Shown: piece by piece, positions 32,214 through 39,349 of the stretch
Position numbering within the stretch: the stretch's first letter is position 1
How the letters are laid out: every line of letters begins with the position of its first letter
Assembly: GCA_900769665.1 (NCBI GenBank)
Contig: CAAGHL010000002.1
Coordinates: forward strand, 1-39,349
Direction of reading: 5' to 3'
DNA length: 39,349 bases
Source of the DNA: Clostridia bacterium
Lineage (GTDB): Bacteria; Bacillota; Clostridia; Christensenellales; CAG-314
Notes under the pieces: generated by a model
Seen by the model: only the letters and a program-made list of their open reading frames with translations
Told to the model about the DNA's origin: nothing
The model's database searches: none
Position numbers and translations under genes: made by a program

Positions 32214-33988
32214 CTGTCGCTATGCACGCTAGTGTCCTCGCCAACAATCAGCCACGTGGACAGGTGGTCCGTTTCAAAAATTAAGTAACCGTCCTCGATT
32301 TTTGACGACACAAGCGTTGCAACGCCGTCATCGCCGTAGTGATACAGCCGCAGTTTGCTACTCATCTGCAAGCTACTGCTAAGCTTAATTTTTATCGTCA
32401 AATTGCCTTTGGGCGCAACGGTCACGCCGTCAGCGACAAGGCGTATTTCGTACGCCTGCTTTAGGTTGCTTGCCGTGCCAAACAGTTGTTGCAACTTGTC
32501 CGACACTTCTATGCTTGCCGTCACCGTCTTTACCACCAGTTGCACATTGGCGTTTTCAGCCTTGTCGGTGGTCGTTTCTATCGTTTGTTGGTCTTCCGTC
32601 GTCACAATCCAACTGTTTACGGTGCCAACGGGCAGTGTGATTTCGTTGATGTTTACCGCAGTGTACCACATGGCACGGCTGTTGTCGTAGTAAGTGACGT
32701 CGCTTGTACGGTCGTAACTGAGCGCCACACGGTAACCGCCGTTTGCGACGCCTTCACGCACACTAAATTTCATTACAAGCGCAGTTCCGTTTTGGTAACT
32801 GTTGTTGTCGGCACTCCACATAAACGTATATGGGTAAGTCACCGTTGTTCCGCTTGTAGACAACGTCATATCGCCAAGGGCGTCGCCGCGTTCGTAGCCG
32901 ACAAAACTCAACGCCGCATTGTCGTACACAAGGTTCATTTTCATGTTGCACACGCCGTTGTTGTCCGACACGTCCAACCGTACCAGCAGTGTGTTGCCGT
33001 CCTCGCCTGCGTAACTCAATTTTAGCGTAGGACCTTGTTCCCGAACGGAAAACCGCCAGTAGCCGTACAAATTCAAGTCGCCGTCGGGCATCACACCCGC
33101 AACAAACTTGTTTTTGCACGCTTCGTCGGTGTACCAGCCCACAAACACGTAGCCGTCTTTTGACGGTTGCGGCAAAACAATTTCCGCATTGTAGTCGTAA
33201 ATTTTTGTATACGTATCAATTTTTTGCGTGCTTTCGCCCTGCTCGTCGGCAATAAAGTAGTTCACTTGGTATTGCTTGGCAACAGTTTTAAACACAGCTT
33301 GATACACCACTTCGTCATCACGTTCGCTAACCGCCGCTTGCCAACCGCCAAATGCGTAGACGTACTTGCTGTCCTCCGCACGTAACGGCGTTTGTCCGTT
33401 GTAGTCGGGCAATGCGCTTCCTTGCGTCAAGTGCGTGCGTTGTAGTTCCGTTCCGTCGTAGTTGCGGTAAACCACGTAGTAATCGTCATCGGTTATTGCA
33501 ACAGAGCCGTTTTCCGTAGTCAGTTCCTGCGGCACCTTGTAGTCGGCGCGAGTGTTGTCGGGATCGTAGGCAAGTCGAATTACCGACGAAGTCGCTTTGC
33601 CGTCAATATCATTGTCAAACACAAGCGTCAGCACAACGCCGTCGGAAACGTCCGGCAATACTGCGTCCCACGCAAATACAAGCGTGCTACCCTTGGTGTT
33701 GGCGGTCAATGTCATTGTCGACAGCGCACTGCCGCGACGATAGCCCACAAACGCAAGTTCGCCACTGTCGTAGCCCACGTGCAATTTCAACGCAGTAAGT
33801 CCCGTATTGCCGCCTATTGTCACGTCCACTTCGAAGCGTTGACCGCGGTGCACGGTTTTACTTTCCGCCGTAACCTTGGGTAAGTCCGTGGCAAATACCG
33901 ACGTCACACACATCGCCGTCAATACCAACGCCGCCGCCAAACACAATGCGACAAGACGTAATTTAGTTGTAATTTTAGGTTTATTCAT
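32015..33988 (-). CDS. Double-cohesin, membrane-anchored surface protein
   Basis: 657 residues. Signal peptide (cleavage near VFA-T), a first cohesin-like domain (about 36-150: VDVTIGGNTGLTALKLHVGYD), a link region, an InlB-type B-repeat (about 235-310: YQVNYFIADEQG...DGYVFVGWYTDE), a second cohesin-like domain (about 315-440: LDVSDNNGVCNMKMNLVYDN), an additional beta region, and a C-terminal membrane helix (about 590-615). Cohesins bind dockerins, and the next-but-one gene upstream encodes one. The last ~45 residues are Trp/Cys/His-rich and look out of frame: coding character shifts to the DUF1508 frame near 32130. No Shine-Dalgarno is seen before the ATG at 33988. Confidence 0.8.
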   Translation of the reverse strand: MNKPKITTKLRLVALCLAAALVLTAMCVTSVFATDLPKVTAESKTVHRGQRFEVDVTIGGNTGLTALKLHVGYDSGELAFVGYRRGSALSTMTLTANTKGSTLVFAWDAVLPDVSDGVVLTLVFDNDIDGKATSSVIRLAYDPDNTRADYKVPQELTTENGSVAITDDDYYVVYRNYDGTELQRTHLTQGSALPDYNGQTPLRAEDSKYVYAFGGWQAAVSERDDEVVYQAVFKTVAKQYQVNYFIADEQGESTQKIDTYTKIYDYNAEIVLPQPSKDGYVFVGWYTDEACKNKFVAGVMPDGDLNLYGYWRFSVREQGPTLKLSYAGEDGNTLLVRLDVSDNNGVCNMKMNLVYDNAALSFVGYERGDALGDMTLSTSGTTVTYPYTFMWSADNNSYQNGTALVMKFSVREGVANGGYRVALSYDRTSDVTYYDNSRAMWYTAVNINEITLPVGTVNSWIVTTEDQQTIETTTDKAENANVQLVVKTVTASIEVSDKLQQLFGTASNLKQAYEIRLVADGVTVAPKGNLTIKIKLSSSLQMSSKLRLYHYGDDGVATLVSSKIEDGYLIFETDHLSTWLIVGEDTSVHSDSCIAWVLIAVAFVLAVMCIVACCACCWLWLPCAWHLQRGKLLLPICTTVRLPHTRCVATKTTAVAT

Positions 33989-34066
33989 GATTTTTTATCG
34001 TAGAGCAATCGACAACAGTCAACAACCCTATATAATTATGTCAGTCGGCAATCGCGCCGCTTTCCG

Positions 34067-34744
34067 TCAAATCTTTTTCCAGCCCGCGCGAGATTTTGCC
34101 GCATTGCGTTTCCTGCTTGTCCGTACACATATAACGGCAACAAGCACCGCCACAAGTACAACCGCCGCCACAACGGCTACAATCAAAGTCACATCCACGG
34201 GCGCGCTGTCCGTTGTCACGTCCACACTACCGTTTGCGCTAAGCTTAACTTTTGCCGCACGCACCGAAACGGAAACATCCTTGTCCACGCCGCTTGCGTT
34301 GTTTAACGCTTGCTCGCACACCAAACCAATCTTGTACACGTTGGGTTTCGCGCCGTCTTTCACACGTAGTTCGATACGCATAAGCAGTCCCGTCGAGTTG
34401 TCGGAGTTACCCGGTCCGTACAAAAAGCGAATGTTGTCCACGTCCGTTTCCTTGCCGCTTTTGGTAAAAACCAGCCTGTCCAATGCGCCGTCCATATCGT
34501 AACCGTCGACGTAGTCAAATACGGTCTTGTCGTAGTCAAGACGCAACTTCAACGCGCTAATGCCGCTGTTAGCCATTACTACCACATCGATAAACACGCT
34601 GTTGTCGTCGTTTACGCCGCCGCTCATTGCAATCAAACAGTCGGCTTCGGCTGCGCTTGCGGTTGTCGGCACGGCAAACAACGCCGTCAAAAGCAATGCC
34701 GTCACCAATATAAATATTGTCGTTTTTGTCTTAAATTTTTGCAT
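34067..34744 (-). CDS. Membrane-anchored single-cohesin protein
   Basis: 225 residues: signal peptide (cleavage near ASA-A), one cohesin-like domain (about 36-170: VVVMANSGISALKLRLDYDKTVFDYV), one membrane helix (about 188-208) and a short basic tail ending in the cytosol. This is the minimal layout of an anchoring cohesin that would hold a dockerin protein at the membrane. It lies between the cohesin-dockerin gene and the double cohesin. The ATG at 34744 overlaps a TACGTA motif and has no visible ribosome binding site, but the signal peptide supports it. Confidence 0.8.
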   Translation of the reverse strand: MQKFKTKTTIFILVTALLLTALFAVPTTASAAEADCLIAMSGGVNDDNSVFIDVVVMANSGISALKLRLDYDKTVFDYVDGYDMDGALDRLVFTKSGKETDVDNIRFLYGPGNSDNSTGLLMRIELRVKDGAKPNVYKIGLVCEQALNNASGVDKDVSVSVRAAKVKLSANGSVDVTTDSAPVDVTLIVAVVAAVVLVAVLVAVICVRTSRKRNAAKSRAGWKKI

Positions 34745-34921
34745 ACGTAATTGTTTTTTTGCGTAATTGTGTCAATTGTCAGTTTAATTAAAGTGGGGGG
34801 GGCAATAATTGCGACAAATACGGGCAACGAGCTAAATGCAAGCCAAGGTAGCGTACCAAACGGAACGCAACGTGACACATCAGTACGTAGCCCGTAAATG
34901 TCGGGATATATTCGTTGCTAA
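34745..34921. other. Spacer with a G8 run
   Basis: A 177-bp gap in the surface gene set. It contains a run of eight G (34795-34802) and no clear terminator, so the genes on either side may be co-transcribed. Confidence 0.4.
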
Positions 34922-37900
34922 TTAAGCAACAAACTTGTTTGTGGGCAACACTGCGTATTGCACCGCCTCCGAAACAACTTCCATGCGTGCCGCGCTTTGC
35001 GTGGTTTGCGTTTGCTCCTCGCCGCTCTCGGTGGTAGCGACCACGTTCATGCGGATGGTTGCAACGTCACGGATGTCAAGGTTAGCGTCGTTGTCCAGGT
35101 TTGCCGAGTACTTAAAGAACATTGTTTTGCTTGCCGCATCTGCCGCCGTAATTGCCGTGTAGATGTTTTCGTCGGCAACAACGTCCATAGAGTATCCGCC
35201 AACCAAATACTTGCGGAACAACACCACGTCGTCCAAGTTGACTTTTCCGTCGCCGTTTACGTCGCCTGCTTGCAACGCAATTTCGTATGCGGCGGTAATT
35301 GCAATATCAGCCGTAGGCATAGCAGTAAACTCATTTTCGCCGTTTTTCCAAGTGCCGATTGTCAACACGTTGGCATTTTTGCTTGTGGGCAAACCTGCAA
35401 TTTCCTTAAGCGCGGTGTTGCGTTTTACGGTAAGAGTGCCGTTTTCCACAGCGTTGCCGTTGTAAGTCAACGTCCAAGTCAACGTAAACTTGTTGCTTGC
35501 GCTTGTAAACTTGGCGTACAAGGTCATGTTGTCGGTCACTTTGGTTGTAGCAAGGTCAATCGTTTCGCCGCCTTCGCTCAACGTCCAACCGACAAACGTG
35601 TAGTAGTTGTCTTCGTCGTCGGCTTTGCTTGCGTCCGTAATTCCAAGCTTACCAAGCGATATTTCGTAAGCAACGTTATCGATTGTTTTTAACGTCGTTT
35701 CTCCGTCCATAAGCGTTACGGTAAACGTAAGTGCCGTCCACTTTGCCGTCAAACTGACGTCGGCGGTAACTTTCGTTGTAAAGTTGTACTTGCTTTCCGT
35801 TTCGCCATCGGTCACGTACCAACCGTCAAAGGCAAATCCGCCGACTGCCGCAGGCGTGATACTTGTTGCAAGTTGATTTTCAAAGCGGTATTGAGTAGTT
35901 GTTTCGTGCTTGTCGTCGGCAAACTTCACGGCGTAAACATTAAGCGTTTCAACGCTGTTTGCAATGTAGTTTTCGCTGTTTGTAGCAACTGCAATGGTAA
36001 ACTTGCCCTTAGCTTGGGGCGTAAACTTGTTTTCAGTAAGCGCATTTCCTCCGACTGTGTAGGTAAGTACAATTTCGTCGGTTAATGCCGTTGTTTGTTC
36101 CGCATTGTCAGTGTAGTAAGTTGTTGCGTTTGTCCAAGATACTTCGCCGTCCGTCGTGTAAACAAGCTCAATATTGCTAAGGGTGCGCGGAAGAATTGTG
36201 TACTCAACCATGGCATTAAGTTCTTCGTAATCCGCACTGGCAGGAGTTGCAACAATCAATACAGTGTAACTACCTGCGTTCTTCACAAAGTTCTTCTTCA
36301 ATTCGTCGGTTGTAAGTTCAACATCGCTGTCACTATTCTTCCCAACCGTAATCTTTATCGTAACTTCAACTGCTTCGTTGTGTTCATTTACAACCGTCAA
36401 TTGTGTAAAGTCAAACGATTGACCGTAGTAGTATTCACCCGTAGCCACAAGTCCGCTAAACTTCAACGGAGTTGCATAAGCCGTAACTTCGGTAGTATAT
36501 GTAAATGTATCGCTATTGTCGTTGTACACATAGTTACCGTTGAGTTGCAATGTAACAGTCATAGATACAGTTTCGGGCTTAGTAAGCGTTGTAGGCTCAA
36601 ATGTTATCGTTGCAACATTGTCAATTTTTTCGCCCTCAATCAGTCCAACTACCGTAATGTCAAAGTCGTTTTTATCCCAAGATACACTACCCTTGTCCAA
36701 CGGCTTGCGCACGTGGTCGCTCTTAATGACAATTTCCGTCATTTCCTTTTCCAACACCACTTGCTTTACAACAATCGTGTAAGTAGCCGTTGCCGCTTGG
36801 TATTCCGCAGTTGCCGCATATTCAATGGTAAGAGTATATGTACCGGCGTTTTTGAGTTCGGTAGCAGGTTCGCCGCCAAACGTCCAAGTAATTGTCGGTT
36901 CGTCGGCGCGGTTGCTTGCAAATTTGTACGTGTCGGTTTCCGCTGCACCTACGCTAAATGTAGTTCCGTCGTATGTACGTTCAATTGTTGCACCGCTTTC
37001 CTTTCCGTCAACGGTAATCGTCGTTTCGTTGGTAACGGCAAGATTGTAGTCCTCCAAGTTGTTGACAACGAGTTCCGTACCCGTCAAAGCAACATTGCCT
37101 TCCTTGACGGCTTGTACGTCTACAAGTCCAAACGCTACTTCTGCAAGGTCAGTGGCAGTGATGTCTGCAATTACCGTGTAGGTAACGGAAATGAAATCCC
37201 CTACTGCCTTGCCGTTGAAATTTTCCTCTCCGTCTTTGCCAACAAACAAAAATTTGATTGCTTCCGCAGTTGTTTCCGTACCTGTAAGTTGTACCGTCGT
37301 ACCAAAAATGTTGCTTACAACAATGTCGTTTGCACGGTCGTTGATTGCAAAGAAGTTTTTGTTGTAGTTGAACGTGCCGCCCAAACCATTGATGCCCGTG
37401 TTGGCGTCAATGCTGTATGTAACCACAACTTTGCTACCCTTTTTGATGTACAGTTTGCCATTGGTTTCGGTAGTGCCTTCACCTGCGGCAATCTTTTCGT
37501 TGATTACAAGAGATTCCTTAATAAGTGTGTATGTTGCACCGGAGTCAAATTCTTTTGTTCCGTTGTAATCTTTCAACGTTCCTGTTACAGTGATTTTATC
37601 CCCTACTTTCAAACTTGAACCATTAGTAAGTCTGTAACATACAACAGGTTTATCTTCCAGACTACCCACCACCATTGTAAGCTTGCTGTTTTTTTCTGCC
37701 ACTGTAACAACACCGGTAAGAGTTCTTTCTCCAAGCGTTTCGTTTTTACCAAGCGCATAGAGTTCAATGACTGTGTTTTCGTCCTTAGTATATCCGCAAC
37801 CGTTTACGCAAGTGCCGTTTGCACCGCTGTAATCGTGGTCAAGTTTAGGAATAACAATAGTCGTATCGCTTTCGCCACAAACCGTACAAGTTGCAGTTCC

Positions 37901-38680
37901 GACACCTTCCGTCGTACATGTAGCAAGAGTAGTTGCAACCACATCGCCCCAAGTATGAGCCGCTTTTATTACAAGGGCAGTTTCGCTTACTTCCTTGTAA
38001 GTTTCACCTTCAAGCACAAACAATTTGTTGCACTTACTGCACTTGTAATGAGCCTTCATTCCATCAACAGTACAAGTTGCATTTACTTCTGCAATTTCAG
38101 TACCATAATTGTGTTCGCAAACGGATTCAGAAGTCACTTTCTTATAAATTTGAGGCAACAACATTTGGTCAGAAGCAGTAGAGGTGTAATTCAAAAATCG
38201 AGGACTACCTGCATTATACAATATTTTTCCAAATGAAGAATTTGTACTAGCTATTGTCGCTGCACCATTTTCTGCTATGGAAATAGTCCAAGTAGTAGTA
38301 CCTTTACCTATCACCATTGTTTTTGCCGCAGTAGTTCCAATAACGCCCTCACTTGTAGTCAATGTCCAAGCACCACTTTTGCCACCAAGAGTTATTTCTA
38401 TCGCATCCGTGCTCTGAACAGTATTCTCAGATGGGAAAGTACAGTCTACTGAGGTTAGAAACTGTTTTCCCATCGCAGCAGCAGCTTTAGCTTTAGACTT
38501 TTCTACAATGATAATTTTGTCGCCAGCCTTCAAATCACTTTCGCTTGTAACCAATGTGTACTCGCCAGTAGCTGCATTTGCCGTGGTCGGCGTTGTAATG
38601 GGCAAGATAGTAAGCGCGAACGCCACCACCATTACGAAAGTCAACAAACAGCACAGCAATGTCTTGTTGCTTTTTGTCAT
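34922..38680 (-). CDS. Large secreted protein with cohesin, B-repeats and C-terminal dockerin
   Basis: 1252 residues. Signal peptide (cleavage near ANA-A), an N-terminal beta domain (about 40-170), cysteine-pair repeats like small zinc ribbons (about 175-290: CSKC, CTVC, CVNGC), an OB-fold-like part (about 300-390), a cohesin-like domain (about 400-530: VTYSIDANTGINGLGGTFNY), several MBG/Ig-type repeats (about 550-900), two B-repeats (about 930-1080: FAFDGWYV, YTFVGWTL), and a dockerin (about 1139-1215). Dockerin loops are DVNGDGKVNLDD and NLDNDANLDIRD, set unusually far apart (about 35 residues of linker). ATG at 38680 follows GGAGG by eight bases. No enzymatic domain is seen, so it looks structural. 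Confidence 0.82.
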   Translation of the reverse strand: MTKSNKTLLCCLLTFVMVVAFALTILPITTPTTANAATGEYTLVTSESDLKAGDKIIIVEKSKAKAAAAMGKQFLTSVDCTFPSENTVQSTDAIEITLGGKSGAWTLTTSEGVIGTTAAKTMVIGKGTTTWTISIAENGAATIASTNSSFGKILYNAGSPRFLNYTSTASDQMLLPQIYKKVTSESVCEHNYGTEIAEVNATCTVDGMKAHYKCSKCNKLFVLEGETYKEVSETALVIKAAHTWGDVVATTLATCTTEGVGTATCTVCGESDTTIVIPKLDHDYSGANGTCVNGCGYTKDENTVIELYALGKNETLGERTLTGVVTVAEKNSKLTMVVGSLEDKPVVCYRLTNGSSLKVGDKITVTGTLKDYNGTKEFDSGATYTLIKESLVINEKIAAGEGTTETNGKLYIKKGSKVVVTYSIDANTGINGLGGTFNYNKNFFAINDRANDIVVSNIFGTTVQLTGTETTAEAIKFLFVGKDGEENFNGKAVGDFISVTYTVIADITATDLAEVAFGLVDVQAVKEGNVALTGTELVVNNLEDYNLAVTNETTITVDGKESGATIERTYDGTTFSVGAAETDTYKFASNRADEPTITWTFGGEPATELKNAGTYTLTIEYAATAEYQAATATYTIVVKQVVLEKEMTEIVIKSDHVRKPLDKGSVSWDKNDFDITVVGLIEGEKIDNVATITFEPTTLTKPETVSMTVTLQLNGNYVYNDNSDTFTYTTEVTAYATPLKFSGLVATGEYYYGQSFDFTQLTVVNEHNEAVEVTIKITVGKNSDSDVELTTDELKKNFVKNAGSYTVLIVATPASADYEELNAMVEYTILPRTLSNIELVYTTDGEVSWTNATTYYTDNAEQTTALTDEIVLTYTVGGNALTENKFTPQAKGKFTIAVATNSENYIANSVETLNVYAVKFADDKHETTTQYRFENQLATSITPAAVGGFAFDGWYVTDGETESKYNFTTKVTADVSLTAKWTALTFTVTLMDGETTLKTIDNVAYEISLGKLGITDASKADDEDNYYTFVGWTLSEGGETIDLATTKVTDNMTLYAKFTSASNKFTLTWTLTYNGNAVENGTLTVKRNTALKEIAGLPTSKNANVLTIGTWKNGENEFTAMPTADIAITAAYEIALQAGDVNGDGKVNLDDVVLFRKYLVGGYSMDVVADENIYTAITAADAASKTMFFKYSANLDNDANLDIRDVATIRMNVVATTESGEEQTQTTQSAARMEVVSEAVQYAVLPTNKFVA

Positions 38681-38825
38681 ATTCTTTTCCTCCAAAATTT
38701 ATTTTTTGTATTTTCTTGCGCCGCCCTTGCGGACAACGTATTAGTACCATATGTGTGCGGGTTTACTCGTTTGGTTTATGCTAACCTTTTACGTCCCCCG
38801 AGGAACAACTGTTCTTGTTGCGACG

Positions 38826-38885
38826 TGGGGATCTCGCGGAAGCGCCATTGTCGCAAGGGTGCTTTCCGGCAGATTGCCACGGCAC
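38826..38885. repeat. Palindromic dispersed repeat family 2, right copy
   Basis: ATCTCGCGGAAGCGCC (38832-38847) is the exact reverse complement of 389-404 at the left end. The unit forms a long imperfect hairpin: CGTGG...GATCT...CGGAAGC pairs with GCTTTCCG...AGATTG...CCACG. Confidence 0.55.
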
Positions 38886-39215
38886 CTAACGTGCATGTTT
38901 ATTGGGTTATTGTTTCAAAAATAAGTCAATACCAATAAGATGCCTCGCAATACCCGCAAAGGGCGCTCTTGTTTCCCCAAATGCAGGGGAAGGCATATAT
39001 GCGAGGGCGTTCGCCGCAGGGACAGCGGCTCGGCTGAGGACATATTTGGACGCGCTACAAGTTGGTATTAGCAAATACACAATTTGTTGCCACGACAAAA
39101 GCACGTAATTTTATATTGCCTCTTACTCTATCATTTTTCAGCAGTTCAGTGCTTGGCGGGCAAGGTATTGTCCCACAGTGACATTTTAATTACGTCGACC
39201 TATTCGCAATGGGAG

Positions 39216-39312
39216 CCGAGGCGGTGTCCAAACGAAAACCTCGGAAGGAGGGCGCATAAAAATGAGCGCGGACTATTACTTCTTTGCTCCGACTGGAGGG
39301 AGGTATCAGACC
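39216..39312. repeat. Dispersed repeat family 1, right copy
   Basis: Inverted relative of 146-236. On the minus strand it reads CCCTCCAGTCGGAGCAAAG, a variable middle, then CCGAGGTTTTCGTTTGGACA-CC-GCCTCG. It may extend to the window edge. Confidence 0.65.
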
Positions 39313-39349
39313 GTTTTTCGTGGGACATTGCCGAGGCGATATAGTATCA

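Larger units (their letters stand above)
38681..39349. other. Gene-free right end with dispersed repeats
   Basis: 669 bp with no credible gene. It holds inverted relatives of the two left-end repeats (38826-38885 and 39216-39312) and extra hairpins such as TTCCCC/GGGGAA near 38973-38991 and GCCGC/GCGGC near 39012-39030. CTACAAGTTGG at about 39056 echoes the start of the structured elements but the rest does not match. Confidence 0.55.

Noticed and set aside
34795..34802. Phase-variable G8 tract
   Set aside because: It lies between genes and not in a coding frame or an evident promoter spacer, so there is no clear switching target.
39084..39344. 86-codon open frame at the right end
   Set aside because: It covers repeat family 1; the left copy does not encode a similar peptide in the same frame.
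1..39349. CRISPR array, insertion sequence, prophage or tRNA gene
   Set aside because: No regular repeat-spacer series, transposase or phage protein was found; the only tRNA-like motif lacks an anticodon arm.

Overview
The window looks like a chromosomal segment of a Gram-positive, Clostridia-like bacterium, probably an uncultured gut lineage. Evidence: lipoprotein signal peptides and single-helix membrane anchors, an ECF vitamin-type transporter, a PhoP/PhoR pair with a Bacillus-type Pho box of three hexamers spaced 11 bp, sigma-A type promoters (TTGACA/TATAAT with 17-18 bp spacers) and GGAGG ribosome binding sites. I cannot place it to family. No tRNA, rRNA, CRISPR array, transposase or phage gene was recognised.

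Layout. 1-795: gene-free, with dispersed repeats and a structured element. 796-5566: a phosphoribosyltransferase (-) divergent from a tightly coupled housekeeping run (+): metG, tatD, a TatD-associated radical SAM protein and queH. 6208-7257: an exported S1-type serine protease without a PDZ domain. 7512-15145: a complete phosphate-starvation block on the minus strand (pstS-pstC-pstA-pstB, phoU, phoP, phoR). Its first promoter carries a Pho box, and a second copy of the structured element sits between pstB and phoU. 15901-17511: pyrG behind a leader attenuator. 17868-20303: two small unknown proteins and an M29 aminopeptidase.

20488-30702 is one minus-strand operon whose seven genes all overlap: an LRR/InlB-repeat lipoprotein, a beta-sandwich lipoprotein with a C-terminal DUF4430 domain, a membrane-anchored alpha/alpha-toroid (prenyltransferase/cobalamin-binding-like) protein, a small DUF4430 lipoprotein, EcfT, a fused EcfA-EcfA' ATPase and an S component. 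A toroid plus DUF4430 is the domain pair of animal intrinsic factor and transcobalamin, so I infer a surface capture and uptake system for cobalamin or a related ligand. 31674-38680, same strand, encodes a cohesin/dockerin surface set: a large secreted cohesin-dockerin protein, a membrane-anchored single cohesin, and a membrane-anchored double cohesin whose 3' end appears frameshifted into a DUF1508 domain. Together these form an approximately 18-kb cell-surface island.

The non-coding DNA is also notable. Two element copies (470-735 and 10863-11217) show about ten compensatory base-pair changes, a strong sign of a conserved folded RNA. A roughly 320-bp multi-arm inverted repeat lies just upstream of the ECF operon. 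The palindrome ATACGTAT followed by an A/T tract occurs eight times. Two repeat families occur in mirrored, inverted order at the two ends of the window.
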